DNA from: Achromobacter xylosoxidans | Lineage (GTDB): Bacteria > Pseudomonadota > Gammaproteobacteria > Burkholderiales > Burkholderiaceae_B | Reading direction: 5' to 3' | DNA length: 64,000 bases | NCBI RefSeq assembly: GCF_002192695.1 | Contig: NZ_MTLG01000117.1 | Span: 53,828-117,827 of the forward strand | Part shown: one piece after another, positions 45,739 to 56,894 of the stretch | How positions within the stretch are numbered: the first letter of the stretch is position 1 | How the letters are laid out: each line of letters starts with the position of its first letter | The notes under the pieces: model-generated | Databases searched by the model: none | The model's input: only the letters and a program-made list of their open reading frames with translations | What the model was told of the DNA's origin: nothing | Position numbers and translations under genes: made by a program

Positions 45739-46518
45739 TTACCCCTTCAGGAAGTCGACGACCGTGCGGGTGAAGACTTCCGGTTGCTCCCAGTTCGAGA
45801 TGTGGGAGGTGTTCATTTCGAAGTAGCGCGCGCCGGGAATGGCTTCGGCCAGTTCGCGGCCCTGGGCCGGGGTGGCGGCCAGGTCGTGCGTGCTGCTGAT
45901 GACCAGCGTGGGCGCCTTGATGCCACCCACTTGCTCACGGAAGTCGGCGTCGCGCAGCGCGGCGCAGTTGCCCGAGTAGCCAGCGTCCGGCGTGCGGCGC
46001 AGCATGTCGATCAGCACCTGGGTCAGGCCCGGCTCGGCCGCGCGGTAACTGTCGGTGAGCCAGCGTTCGACCAGCGTGGGCGCCATCTTTTCCAGGGTCT
46101 GTTCGGCGACCGCGGCGATGCGGGCGCTCCAGCCTTCGGCCGAGCCGATGCGCGCGGCGGTGTTGCAGAGAATCAGCTTGTCCAGCAGTTCGGGACGCGC
46201 CAGCGCCAGCCACAGGCCGGTGGGGCCGCCCATCGACAGGCCGCAGAAGTGCGCGCGCTTGATGTTCAGGTGCGCCAGCAGTTCGGCGACGTCGTTGCCC
46301 AGTTGCTCGAAGCTGTACTCGCCTTCGGGAATCGACGACTTGCCATGGCCGCGGGTGTCGTAGCGCAGCACGCGGAAGTGCTTGCTGAGTTCGGGAATCT
46401 GGCGGGCCCACATGTCGGAGCAGGTGCCCAGCGAGTTGGAGAGCACGAGCACCGGCGCGTCGGCGGGGCCATCGATGACGTAATACAGCCGTGCCTGGCT
46501 GAGATCGGCGTAAGACAT
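45739..46518 (-). CDS. pcaD: 3-oxoadipate enol-lactonase
   Basis: 259 residues of alpha/beta hydrolase fold. It opens beta-ketoadipate enol-lactone to beta-ketoadipate. The nucleophile Ser lies in FCGLSMGGPTG near residue 95, the Asp in SSTHDLAATP, and the His in NTSHISNWEQP. The oxyanion region LSNSLGTCSDMW is typical of PcaD. It lies 19 bases after the YciI gene within the pca operon and is the step directly before the CoA-transferase PcaIJ. Confidence 0.92.
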   Translation of the reverse strand: MSYADLSQARLYYVIDGPADAPVLVLSNSLGTCSDMWARQIPELSKHFRVLRYDTRGHGKSSIPEGEYSFEQLGNDVAELLAHLNIKRAHFCGLSMGGPTGLWLALARPELLDKLILCNTAARIGSAEGWSARIAAVAEQTLEKMAPTLVERWLTDSYRAAEPGLTQVLIDMLRRTPDAGYSGNCAALRDADFREQVGGIKAPTLVISSTHDLAATPAQGRELAEAIPGARYFEMNTSHISNWEQPEVFTRTVVDFLKG

Positions 46519-46537
46519 GCGGGTTTATTCCTTGCGA

Positions 46538-46834
46538 TTACAGATGGCAGACGCCGTCGACATAGGCCTTGCGCCAGCGCGTGATGGTCACGCGCTCGAA
46601 CAGGTCGGCCAGGGAGAACGGATCGGCGTCGATGAACTGCTGCGCGGCTTCGCGCGTTTCCAGGGCCACGATGTACAGGCCGCCGCCGGCGTCCTTGCCG
46701 TCGTCCTGCAGCTTGGCGCCGCAGGCCAGCAGCAGCTGCTTGTTGGCGTCCAGGTATTCCAGGTGCGCGGCGCGATGCTGCTGGCGCACTTCCTGGTGGC
46801 CGGGCTTGTCGAAGGTTTCGATGATGTAGGGCAT
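46538..46834 (-). CDS. YciI-like small protein of the pca operon
   Basis: 98 residues with the YciI fold pattern: MPYIIETFDKPGHQEVRQQH, RAAHLEYLDANKQLLLACGA, and the end VTITRWRKAYVDGVCHL. YciI-like proteins form ferredoxin-like dimers and some act as small lyases or dehalogenases, but most are unassigned. Its place between catC and pcaD suggests an accessory step or protection in muconolactone or enol-lactone handling. The role is inference. Confidence 0.8.
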   Translation of the reverse strand: MPYIIETFDKPGHQEVRQQHRAAHLEYLDANKQLLLACGAKLQDDGKDAGGGLYIVALETREAAQQFIDADPFSLADLFERVTITRWRKAYVDGVCHL

Positions 46835-46847
46835 CAGCCGCTCCTGG

Positions 46848-47123
46848 TCAGATTGCCGAGGGGTGGCGCGCCAGCGCCGTGACGTTGATGTCCATGTACG
46901 GGAACAGCGGCAGCGAGGACAGCAGCGTGTGCAGCTCGTCGTTGCTTTCGACGTCGAAGATGCTGACGTTGGCGTAGCGGCCGGCCACGCGCCACAGGTT
47001 CTTCCACTTGCCGTCGCGCTGCAGCTGCTGTGCCAGGGCCTTTTCGTCGGCCTTCAGCTTGTCGGCGCGGTCGGCGGGCATGTCGACGGGAAGATTGACT
47101 TGCATTTGAACCATGAACAACAT
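46848..47123 (-). CDS. catC: Muconolactone delta-isomerase
   Basis: 91 residues, near the family's usual 90-96. It isomerises muconolactone to beta-ketoadipate enol-lactone. The start MLFMVQMQVNLPVDMPAD, the GKWKNLWRVAGRYANVSIFD core and the end LPLFPYMDINVTALARHPSA match CatC. It feeds PcaD encoded downstream. No catA or catB is in the window, so muconate formation must be encoded elsewhere. Confidence 0.92.
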   Translation of the reverse strand: MLFMVQMQVNLPVDMPADRADKLKADEKALAQQLQRDGKWKNLWRVAGRYANVSIFDVESNDELHTLLSSLPLFPYMDINVTALARHPSAI

Positions 47124-47175
47124 GATGACTCTCTCCTGTAAAGCCGCTCCGGCGGTGCCGGAGCGCGCACAAAAC

Positions 47176-47820
47176 TCAGCGGGAAAACTTCAGCGGCAGG
47201 CCGGTCAGGCGCAGCAGCTCATCGGCGGTGGTGTCGCCGAACATGTCGATGACGGTCACGCCGTCGGCGCGGATGTCGAACACGGCCACGTCGGTGTACA
47301 CGCGCGACACGCAGCGCACGCCGGTCAGCGGATAGGTGCAGGCCTCGACCAGCTTGCTCTGGCCTTCGCGGGTCTGCAGTTCCATCATCACGAAGACGTC
47401 CTTGGCGCCGATGGCCAGGTCCATCGCGCCGCCCACGGCGGGAATCGCGTCGGGCGCGCCGGTGTGCCAGTTGGCCAGGTCGCCGTGCTGCGACACCTGG
47501 AAGGCGCCCAGCACGCAGATGTCCAGGTGGCCGCCGCGCATCATCGCGAACGAATCGGCGTGGTGGAAGAACGAGCAGCCCGGAAGTTCGGTCACGGGTT
47601 GCTTGCCGGCGTTGATCAGGTCGTAGTCTTCCTCGCCCTTGGCGGGGGCGGGGCCCATGCCCAGCATGCCGTTTTCGGTGTGCAGGATGACTTCGCGGTC
47701 GGCCGGCAGATGGTTGGCGACGAGCGTGGGCAGGCCGATGCCCAGGTTCACGTAGGCGCCTTCAGGAATGTCCTGCGCCACGCGGGCGGCGATCTGGTCG
47801 CGGGTCAGTTTGGTGCTCAT
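47176..47820 (-). CDS. pcaJ: 3-oxoadipate CoA-transferase subunit B
   Basis: 214 residues. With PcaI it transfers CoA from succinyl-CoA to beta-ketoadipate. The catalytic Glu is in VILHTENGMLGMGP near residue 50, and the segment MDLAIGAKDVFVMMELQTRE is typical of the beta subunit. Its start overlaps the pcaI stop by 4 bases, indicating coupled translation of the two subunits. Confidence 0.95.
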   Translation of the reverse strand: MSTKLTRDQIAARVAQDIPEGAYVNLGIGLPTLVANHLPADREVILHTENGMLGMGPAPAKGEEDYDLINAGKQPVTELPGCSFFHHADSFAMMRGGHLDICVLGAFQVSQHGDLANWHTGAPDAIPAVGGAMDLAIGAKDVFVMMELQTREGQSKLVEACTYPLTGVRCVSRVYTDVAVFDIRADGVTVIDMFGDTTADELLRLTGLPLKFSR

Positions 47821-48506
47821 TGCTGCTCCTTGGCGGCCGGGGTGGCTGCGATCTGCACGACGCGTTTCACGAAGATGCCGGGGGTGACAACGGTTTCCGG
47901 GTCCAGCTCGCCCAGTTCGACCACTTCACGCACCTGCGCCACGGCCACGCGCGCCGCGCTGGCCATGATGGGGCCGAAGTTGCGGGCGGTCTTGCGGTAG
48001 ACCAGGTTGCCCCAGCGATCGCCGCGTTCGGCCTTGATGAGCGCGTAGTCGGCGTGCAGCGGGTACTCCAGCACGTACTGGCGGCCGTTGATCTCGCGGA
48101 TTTCCTTGCCGTCGGCCAGCGGCGTGCCGTAGCCGGTGGGCGTGAAGAACGCGCCGATGCCGGCGCCGGCGGCGCGGATGCGCTCGGCCAGGTTGCCCTG
48201 GGGCACCAGTTCCAGCTCGATCTTGCCGCTGCGGTACAGGCCGTCGAAGATCTGCGAGTCCACCTGGCGCGGGAACGAGCAGATGATCTTGCGCACGCGG
48301 TTGGCGCCCAGCAGCGCGGCCAGGCCGGTGGTGCCGTTGCCGGCGTTGTTGTTGATGATGACCAGGTCCTTCGCGCCCTGCTCCAGCAGGGCGTCGATCA
48401 GTTCCATGGGCTGGCCGGCCGTGCCGAAGCCGCCGATCATGACGGTGGCGCCGTCGGGTACGTCCGCCAGGGCGGCCGCCGCGCTTGCAACAAGCTTAGA
48501 AATCAT
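47817..48506 (-). CDS. pcaI: 3-oxoadipate CoA-transferase subunit A
   Basis: 229 residues with the alpha-subunit CoA-binding pattern DGATVMIGGFGTAGQP near residues 18-33, followed by LVIINNNAGNGTTGLAALL and GAFFTPTGYGT. It is first in the leftward pca operon. Two tandem palindromes (48539-48572) lie 33-66 bases upstream of its start, in the region shared with the divergent IclR gene. No good ribosome site precedes the ATG. Confidence 0.95.
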   Translation of the reverse strand: MISKLVASAAAALADVPDGATVMIGGFGTAGQPMELIDALLEQGAKDLVIINNNAGNGTTGLAALLGANRVRKIICSFPRQVDSQIFDGLYRSGKIELELVPQGNLAERIRAAGAGIGAFFTPTGYGTPLADGKEIREINGRQYVLEYPLHADYALIKAERGDRWGNLVYRKTARNFGPIMASAARVAVAQVREVVELGELDPETVVTPGIFVKRVVQIAATPAAKEQQ

Positions 48507-48538
48507 GATGTTTGCTCATAGGTGGCGTGTCATAATTT

Positions 48539-48572
48539 GTTCTTAATTAGAACTTTCGTTCTTCTGAAGAAC
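48539..48572. promoter_or_regulatory. Tandem palindromic operators between pcaI and the IclR regulator gene
   Basis: Site A, GTTCTTAATTAGAAC (48539-48553), and site B, GTTCTTCTGAAGAAC (48558-48572), each read GTTC-N7-GAAC and are separated by TTTC. Site B is a perfect 15-base palindrome. Their place between the pca operon and the regulator gene fits IclR-type control of both. The same 15+4+15 layout recurs at 52810-52843. Confidence 0.75.
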
Positions 48573-48651
48573 ATCGTTTCATGGGGATAAGCCGAGCGTC
48601 AAGGCGAGCCGGCGCGGCGTCATCCCCATTTACTCTTTTCGCGGTAGACGG

Positions 48652-49434
48652 ATGGCCGAGCAAGATACCCAGCAACCCAGCGACAGCTACGTGCAGTCCT
48701 TCGCCCGCGGCTTGTCCGTGATCCGGGCCTTCGGCCCCGACCGTTCGGAGATGACCTTGTCCGAGGTCGCGGCGGTGACGGGGCTGACCCGCGCCGGCGC
48801 GCGCCGCATCCTGCTGACGCTGGAGCACCTGGGCTACGTCACCGTCGACGACCGCAAGTTCTCGCTGACCCCGCGCATCCTGGAACTGGGCTACGCCTAC
48901 CTGTCCGGCACGCCGCTGTGGAACCTGGCGCTGCCGTACATGGAGGAAGTGGCCGAGCAGACGCGGGAGTCGTGCTCCGTGTCGGTGCTGGAAGGCGCGG
49001 ACATCGTCTACATCCTGCGCCTGTCCACGCACAAGGTCATGACCATCAACCTGGCCGTGGGCAGCCGCCTGCCGGCCTGGGTGACCTCGATGGGCCGCGT
49101 GCTGCTGGCGGGGCTGGCGGAGCCGGAGCTGGACCGGGTGCTGGCGCTGAGCCAGATCCAGACCTACACCCCGCACACCGTCACCGATATCCCCGAACTC
49201 AAGCGCGTGCTGGCCGGCGTGCGCGCCGACGGCTACGCCTGCGTCGCGCAGGAGCTGGAGCCGGGGCTGCAGTCGGTGGCCGTGCCCATCATGGACCGCA
49301 GCGGCCGCGTGATCGCCGCGATGAACGTCAGCGGCCATGCCAATCGCTTTACGCGCGAGGAAATGCTGGCGGCCTTCTTGCCGCCCCTGCGCCACGCGGC
49401 CGACCAGATCAACCACGCCCTGCTGCGCCGTTAG
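48652..49434 (+). CDS. pcaR: IclR-family regulator of the PcaR/PcaU/PobR type
   Basis: 260 residues. The start SYVQSFARGLSVIRAFGPDR is typical of the PcaR/PcaU/PobR branch, followed by the helix-turn-helix MTLSEVAAVTGLTRAGARRI and an effector domain (MTINLAVGSRLPAWVTSMGR). PcaR proteins respond to beta-ketoadipate or a related compound and control pca genes. The gene diverges from the pca operon with tandem operators between. Control of the operon to the right is also likely because its promoter carries similar sites. Confidence 0.82.
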   Translation: MAEQDTQQPSDSYVQSFARGLSVIRAFGPDRSEMTLSEVAAVTGLTRAGARRILLTLEHLGYVTVDDRKFSLTPRILELGYAYLSGTPLWNLALPYMEEVAEQTRESCSVSVLEGADIVYILRLSTHKVMTINLAVGSRLPAWVTSMGRVLLAGLAEPELDRVLALSQIQTYTPHTVTDIPELKRVLAGVRADGYACVAQELEPGLQSVAVPIMDRSGRVIAAMNVSGHANRFTREEMLAAFLPPLRHAADQINHALLRR

Positions 49435-49481
49435 GCGGGGCAGGGGGCGGATGCCGGCGGCTGGCGTGCGCATGGCGGGCC

Positions 49482-50210
49482 TCAGATGGGGGCGACGCCC
49501 AGCGTCGTGCCGCCGCAGACGTACAGCATCTGGCCGGTGACGAAGCCGTTGTCCGGAGACAGGAAGAACATCGCGGCGCGCGCCACGTCCTCGGGCGTGC
49601 CCAGGCGCTTGACCACGATGCTGTTGATGATGCGTTCGGTCTGGGGCGCGCCTGCCGGGTTGCTCTTGGTGAACAGGTCGGTGGCGATGGGGCCGGGACC
49701 GATGGCATTGACGGTGATGCCGTCGCCGCCAAGTTCCATGGCCAGCGTGCGGGTCAGGCCCACCAGGCCGGCCTTGGTGGCCGAATAGACCACGCGGTCC
49801 GGCTTGCCCAGCGCGGCGCGCGACGACATGTTCACGATGCGGCCGAAGCCGGCTTCGCGCATGGCGGGCAGCGCGGCCTGCACCAGGATCAGCGCGGTGC
49901 GCAGATGCAGGTTGACCACGTAGTCCAGGTCCGCCAGCGTGGCCGTGTCGGCCGTGCCGGGGCGGGTCGCGCCCGCATTGTTGACCAGGCCCACGATGTT
50001 GTAGGCCGCGGTCACCTCGCGGGCGACTTCCTTGGTGCGCGCTTCGTCGGTCAGGTCGGCCTGATACGACACCAGTCCCGCGGGCGGGTTCTCGGGCAGC
50101 TTGTAGTCGATGTTGACGACCTTATGCCCCGCATCCAGCAGCATGCGGATGATCGCCGCCCCGATCCCGGCGCTGCCGCCGGTCACGAGATACGCAGTAG
50201 GTTTGCTCAT
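49482..50210 (-). CDS. Short-chain dehydrogenase/reductase (SDR)
   Basis: 242 residues of classical SDR fold. The cofactor motif TGGSAGIG is near residue 10, NNAG near 80, and the catalytic Ser and Tyr/Lys lie in VNMSSRAALG and VYSATKAGLVGL. It ends with PEDVARAAMFFLSPDNGFVT, typical of FabG-like enzymes. It is last in an operon with an AtoE-type transporter and a 3-hydroxyacyl-CoA dehydrogenase, so it may reduce or oxidise a short hydroxy/keto acid. The substrate is unknown. Confidence 0.85.
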   Translation of the reverse strand: MSKPTAYLVTGGSAGIGAAIIRMLLDAGHKVVNIDYKLPENPPAGLVSYQADLTDEARTKEVAREVTAAYNIVGLVNNAGATRPGTADTATLADLDYVVNLHLRTALILVQAALPAMREAGFGRIVNMSSRAALGKPDRVVYSATKAGLVGLTRTLAMELGGDGITVNAIGPGPIATDLFTKSNPAGAPQTERIINSIVVKRLGTPEDVARAAMFFLSPDNGFVTGQMLYVCGGTTLGVAPI

Positions 50211-50241
50211 ATCGGTTCCGTTCCTAGAGTAAGCGCGCCGG

Positions 50242-51582
50242 TCAGTGGGTCAGATAGCCCCACAGGAGGACGGCGGTGATGTGGATCACGCCGACCCACA
50301 GCATCATGATGACGGTATAGCCCATCACGTCGCGCAGCTTGAGCTTGGACAGCGCCAGCGCCGGCAGGATCCAGAAGGGCTGCACCAGGTCGTTCCAGGC
50401 GTTGCCCAGCATGACGGCCATGGTGGTCTGGTTCAGCGCGCTGCCGATTTCCTTGGCGGCGTCGATCATGAACGGCCCCTGGATGACCCAGTGGCCGCCG
50501 GCCGACGGCGCGAAGAAGTTGATGACGAACGAACTGATCAGGCCCCAGAACGGCAGCGATTCGGGCGTGGCCACGTCGACGAACACTTGGGAGATCGTGG
50601 TGACCAGGCCGGAAGCGGCCATGATGGCCATGATGCCGGCGTAGAAGGGGTACTGCAGGATGATGCCGGAGATCGTCTTGATGCCTTCGGTCAGCTTGGC
50701 CACGTAGGCGGCCGGCGTGCCCAGCAGGATGATGCCCAGGAACAGGATGATGAAGTTGATCAGGTTCAGGTCCAGCGAGCCGCCGTCCATGAAGTGGAAG
50801 GTCACGTAGGCGATGCCCAGCGCGCCGATCAGCAGGCTCAGGATGCGGCTGTTGTTCAGCTTGGAGGCGATGGTGCCCTTTTCCAGCATGTCTTCGGCGG
50901 CGTTGGACGTGTTGGCGTCGCGATCGATGGCCGGGTCCACTTCAACGATCTTCTCGCCCTTCTTCGGGTGCAGCCAGGCATTGAGCAGCGGCAGCGTCAC
51001 GATGATGACCAGGCTGGTGATCAGCATGGGCACCGAGAAAATGGTTTCCGACAGCGGGATGGTGCCCATCTGCTTGGCGGTGGGGTGGTTGGGCGTCGCC
51101 ACCAGCACGGGAATACTGGCCGACAGGCCCAGGCCGTACATGGTGAAGCCGCTGTACGCGGCAGCGATGATCAGCGGGTAGTGCACGCCCTTGACCTTGA
51201 GCGCCAGCTTCTTGGCGACGATGCCGCCGATGACCAGGCCGAAGCCCCAGTTCAGGTAGCTGCCAATGCCGCCGACCAGCGTCGCCACGATGATGGCGGT
51301 ATGCGGCTTGTGCACGTGGCTGACGATGCGGTTGAGCAGGCGGTCGGTGAGCGGCGCGGTGGCCAGCACATAGCCCATTGCCAGGATCACGGCCATCTGG
51401 GTCGTGAAGGCCAAGAGGCTCCAGAAGCCGTTGCCCCAGGCGCGGGTGATGTCGCCGATGCCCTTGCCTTCGACGCCCATGGCCAGCAGCACGGTGAGCA
51501 GGGTCAGCGTGATCGCGAAGACGAAGGGATCGGGCAGATACTTGCGCATCAGCTCGGTAAAGAATGAAGCCAGTTTATTCAT
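50242..51582 (-). CDS. atoE: AtoE-family short-chain fatty acid transporter
   Basis: 446 residues with about twelve membrane helices, starting MNKLASFFTELMRKYLPDPF as AtoE proteins do. Family segments are HKPHTAIIVATLVGGIGSYL and PSAGGHWVIQGPFMIDAAKE near the C-terminus. AtoE imports acetoacetate and other short fatty acids. It sits between the 3-hydroxyacyl-CoA dehydrogenase gene (177 bases upstream) and the SDR gene (31 bases downstream). The operon may handle C4-C6 keto or hydroxy acids. Confidence 0.88.
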   Translation of the reverse strand: MNKLASFFTELMRKYLPDPFVFAITLTLLTVLLAMGVEGKGIGDITRAWGNGFWSLLAFTTQMAVILAMGYVLATAPLTDRLLNRIVSHVHKPHTAIIVATLVGGIGSYLNWGFGLVIGGIVAKKLALKVKGVHYPLIIAAAYSGFTMYGLGLSASIPVLVATPNHPTAKQMGTIPLSETIFSVPMLITSLVIIVTLPLLNAWLHPKKGEKIVEVDPAIDRDANTSNAAEDMLEKGTIASKLNNSRILSLLIGALGIAYVTFHFMDGGSLDLNLINFIILFLGIILLGTPAAYVAKLTEGIKTISGIILQYPFYAGIMAIMAASGLVTTISQVFVDVATPESLPFWGLISSFVINFFAPSAGGHWVIQGPFMIDAAKEIGSALNQTTMAVMLGNAWNDLVQPFWILPALALSKLKLRDVMGYTVIMMLWVGVIHITAVLLWGYLTH

Positions 51583-51759
51583 GATGCTTCCTACAAACTC
51601 CGGTCAGGCTGTTTTTTCGCGTCTTGCGCCGCCCGGCGCCGGGTGTCGGCGGGGGCGGGTGGGACGATTGCTTTCTTTGTGTGGTTGGGCTTGTGGCCCG
51701 CTGGCGCTGGTGGCGGGAAGCCCCGCGCCTTATGTAGTGAATGCTTGCTGGCGGAACCG
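51583..51759 (-). other. Gap between the hydroxyacyl-CoA dehydrogenase and transporter genes
   Basis: These 177 bases carry no supported gene. A GC-rich inverted segment around CCGCCCGGCGCCGG (near 51630) and a T run near 51611-51616 could partly terminate or process the transcript, but no clean stem-loop plus T run was found. Confidence 0.3.
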
Positions 51760-52695
51760 TCAGGAGCCGCTGGCCTTGCCGTTGAGCCACGCGGCCAGTT
51801 CGCCCAGCGCGGCGCTTTTCTCGCGCAGCACGCGTTCGCGGCGCTCGGGGCTCCAGGTGTAGAAACCCTGGCCGCTCTTGGCGCCGATCTGGCCGCTTTC
51901 GACCTTGCTCTTCAGGAGTTCGGAAGGTTCGGTGCGGTTTTCCAGGTCTTTGTAGAGATAGCTGGCGATCGCGTAGTGCACGTCGATGCCGTTCATGTCG
52001 CGTTGTTCCAGCGGACCCGACAGGGCCAGTCGAATGCCCAGGCTCCACTTGACCACTTCATCGATGTCCTCGGCGCTGGCCACGCCTTTCTCCAGCAGCG
52101 AGATGGCTTCGCGCGCCAGGGCGTGCTGGATGCGGTTGGCGATGAAGCCGGGGATGTCCTGGCGCACCAGCACCGGGCGCTTGCCGACGTAACGCAAGGT
52201 GGCCATCACCTGGGCCACGGTGTCTTCCGACGTGCCGTCGTTGCGCACGACTTCCACCAGCGGAATCACGTCGGCGGGCGTAAAGAAGTGGGTGCCCACG
52301 AAACGGTCGCGGCGCACCACCGCGCTGGCGATGGCGTTGATGGACAGGCCCGAGGTGTTGGTGGCGAAAAGAGTGTGCGCGGGGCACAGGGAATCCAGCT
52401 TGGCGAAGATGCCGCGCTTGAGTTCCAGGTTTTCCGGCACGGCCTCGATCACCAGGTCGCTGTTGCAGGCCGCTTCCAGCCCGGGCGCCACCTGGATGCG
52501 CTGCATCGCTTCCTGGACCTGGCCGGGAGCGTAGACATTGAGCTGGCGGTCGATGGTCTGGAGCGCGCGCTCCAGGGCGCCTGCCATCGGGTCGATCAGG
52601 ACGACGTTCAGTCCCTTCGAGGCGAACAGCGCGGCGATGCCGCTGCCCATGGCGCCTGCGCCGACGATGGCGAGATTCTTGAGGGGAGTATCCAT
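51760..52695 (-). CDS. 3-hydroxyacyl-CoA dehydrogenase (3-hydroxybutyryl-CoA dehydrogenase type)
   Basis: 311 residues. The NAD-binding start LAIVGAGAMGSGIAALFASK is near residues 8-27. The catalytic His-Glu region is in GTHFFTPADVIPLVEVVRND, and the C-terminal domain begins FIANRIQHALAREAISLLEK. It oxidises a short (S)-3-hydroxyacyl-CoA to the 3-oxo form. It heads an operon with the AtoE-type transporter and SDR. A pair of PcaR-like sites lies about 115-148 bases upstream, which suggests common control with the pca genes. Confidence 0.87.
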   Translation of the reverse strand: MDTPLKNLAIVGAGAMGSGIAALFASKGLNVVLIDPMAGALERALQTIDRQLNVYAPGQVQEAMQRIQVAPGLEAACNSDLVIEAVPENLELKRGIFAKLDSLCPAHTLFATNTSGLSINAIASAVVRRDRFVGTHFFTPADVIPLVEVVRNDGTSEDTVAQVMATLRYVGKRPVLVRQDIPGFIANRIQHALAREAISLLEKGVASAEDIDEVVKWSLGIRLALSGPLEQRDMNGIDVHYAIASYLYKDLENRTEPSELLKSKVESGQIGAKSGQGFYTWSPERRERVLREKSAALGELAAWLNGKASGS

Positions 52696-52809
52696 GATGG
52701 TTCGCTTGGTGCTGAGACGCCGGGCTTGCGGGCGGGCACGGGCGGAACCAGGGTGCTTTCTGTCTCTTCCGGTGTGCCTTCCTGTGCGCCTGGCCAGAAA
52801 AATCTTTAT

Positions 52810-52843
52810 GTTCTATATACGAACATTTGTGCGTATATAGAAT
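52810..52843. promoter_or_regulatory. Paired operator-like sites upstream of the 3-hydroxyacyl-CoA dehydrogenase operon
   Basis: GTTCTATATACGAAC (52810-52824) reads GTTC-N7-GAAC, and GTGCGTATATAGAAT (52829-52843) is its inverted copy at 13 of 15 positions; four bases (ATTT) lie between. They contain an exact 11-base inverted repeat (52811-52821 with 52832-52842). Layout and half-sites match the pair before pcaI. Confidence 0.7.
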
Positions 52844-53050
52844 TTCTGAAAGAGATAGTACTAAAAGTCGCGGGGAGCGGACAAATGGGGATTTTTGGGT
52901 GTCCGTCTGGCGGACGGTGAGAGGGGCGTCAGCGCGAGACGGACGCGGACGAATGCGGCGGGTACCGCACCAGGGATGCAGCCGCCGCGATATCGCAGTA
53001 GGGATACGCAGTGGAGACACCGCGGTAGAGACGCAGCCAAGGGCTGCTGC

Positions 53051-53087
53051 AAAAGGGACGGGGCGACGCTGCGCGCGGCCCCGTCCC
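53051..53087 (-). terminator. Rho-independent terminator of ppc
   Basis: On the minus strand a 10-base GC stem (53078-53087 with 53055-53064) is followed by four T residues (53051-53054), 16 bases after the ppc stop. Confidence 0.75.
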
Positions 53088-53102
53088 CCGGGATGGCCGG
53101 AC

Positions 53103-55952
<2,850 letters not shown>

Positions 55953-56173
55953 CTGGCGGGGATCCGTCGAGGCTGCTGAGAAAGGGGAAAGGTAGGTAAG
56001 AAGAGGCGTTGCAGGTAAACCGGGAAAAAGAATCAGGAAGATTTTACGCAGACTTTTAGCGGCAACCGCCGGGGGCACTTTAAAGTCCGCCAGCAGCATG
56101 TTTACACTAAAGGCTGGCTGCTCCCTGTGCGTACAAGCCTGCCGTCCCTTCGTCTTTCCAGAAGCCCCCTTTT

Positions 56174-56893
56174 ATGCAAAATCATCAACGTCGCGCGCTC
56201 GTGCTGTTTTCGGGCGGCCAGGATTCCACCACTTGCCTGGCCTGGGCGCTGGAGCGCTATGCCCATGTGGAAACCGTGGCGTTCGATTACGGGCAGCGCC
56301 ACCACATCGAACTGACCGCGCGCCTGAACGTGCTGCGCGAGATCCGCGCCAACTTTCCCGACTGGGCGCCGCGGCTGGGCGAAGACCATCTGCTGGACCT
56401 GAAGGTGCTGGGCCAGGTGGGCGATACCGCCATGACCAGCGACCGCGCCATCGAGATGCAGGCCAATGGCCTGCCCAACACCTTCGTGCCCGGCCGCAAC
56501 CTGCTGTTCCTGACCCTGGCCGCCGCGCTGGGCTACCGCCGCCAGCTGGACGTGCTGGTGGGCGGCATGTGCGAAACCGATTTCTCCGGCTATCCCGATT
56601 GCCGCGATGACACCATCAAGGCGCAGCAGGTGGCGCTGGGGCTGGGCCTGGGATCCCGGGTCACGATCGAGACGCCGCTGATGTGGATCGACAAGTCCGA
56701 GACCTGGGCGCTGGCGCATCAGCTGGGTGGCGACGCGCTGGTGGAAACCATCGTCGAGGAAAGCCATACCTGCTACCTGGGCGAACGCGGCGCGCGCCAT
56801 GACTGGGGCTATGGCTGCGGCGAATGTCCCGCCTGCAAGCTCAGGAAGATCGGCTGGGAAAAGTGGGTGGTGGCATCAGCCGCCGAAGGTTGA
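56174..56893 (+). CDS. queC: 7-cyano-7-deazaguanine synthase
   Basis: 239 residues. It converts 7-carboxy-7-deazaguanine to preQ0 using ATP and ammonia, a step in queuosine synthesis. The PP-loop is LVLFSGGQDSTTCLAW near residues 10-25, and the zinc-binding cysteines are in YGCGECPACKLR at the C-terminus. It is divergent from ppc across 221 bases. No preQ1 riboswitch was recognised in its leader. Confidence 0.96.
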   Translation: MQNHQRRALVLFSGGQDSTTCLAWALERYAHVETVAFDYGQRHHIELTARLNVLREIRANFPDWAPRLGEDHLLDLKVLGQVGDTAMTSDRAIEMQANGLPNTFVPGRNLLFLTLAAALGYRRQLDVLVGGMCETDFSGYPDCRDDTIKAQQVALGLGLGSRVTIETPLMWIDKSETWALAHQLGGDALVETIVEESHTCYLGERGARHDWGYGCGECPACKLRKIGWEKWVVASAAEG

Positions 56894-56894
56894 G

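Larger units (their letters stand above)
52696..53102. other. 407-base intergenic region between the dehydrogenase operon and ppc
   Basis: No gene is supported here. It holds the leftward promoter of the dehydrogenase operon with AT-rich sequence and paired sites (52810-52843), then GC-rich unassigned sequence, and at the right end the ppc terminator (53051-53087). Confidence 0.6.

Noticed and set aside
56100..56173. preQ1 riboswitch upstream of queC
   Set aside because: The leader was read for the compact stem and A-rich tail of preQ1 classes and neither was found.
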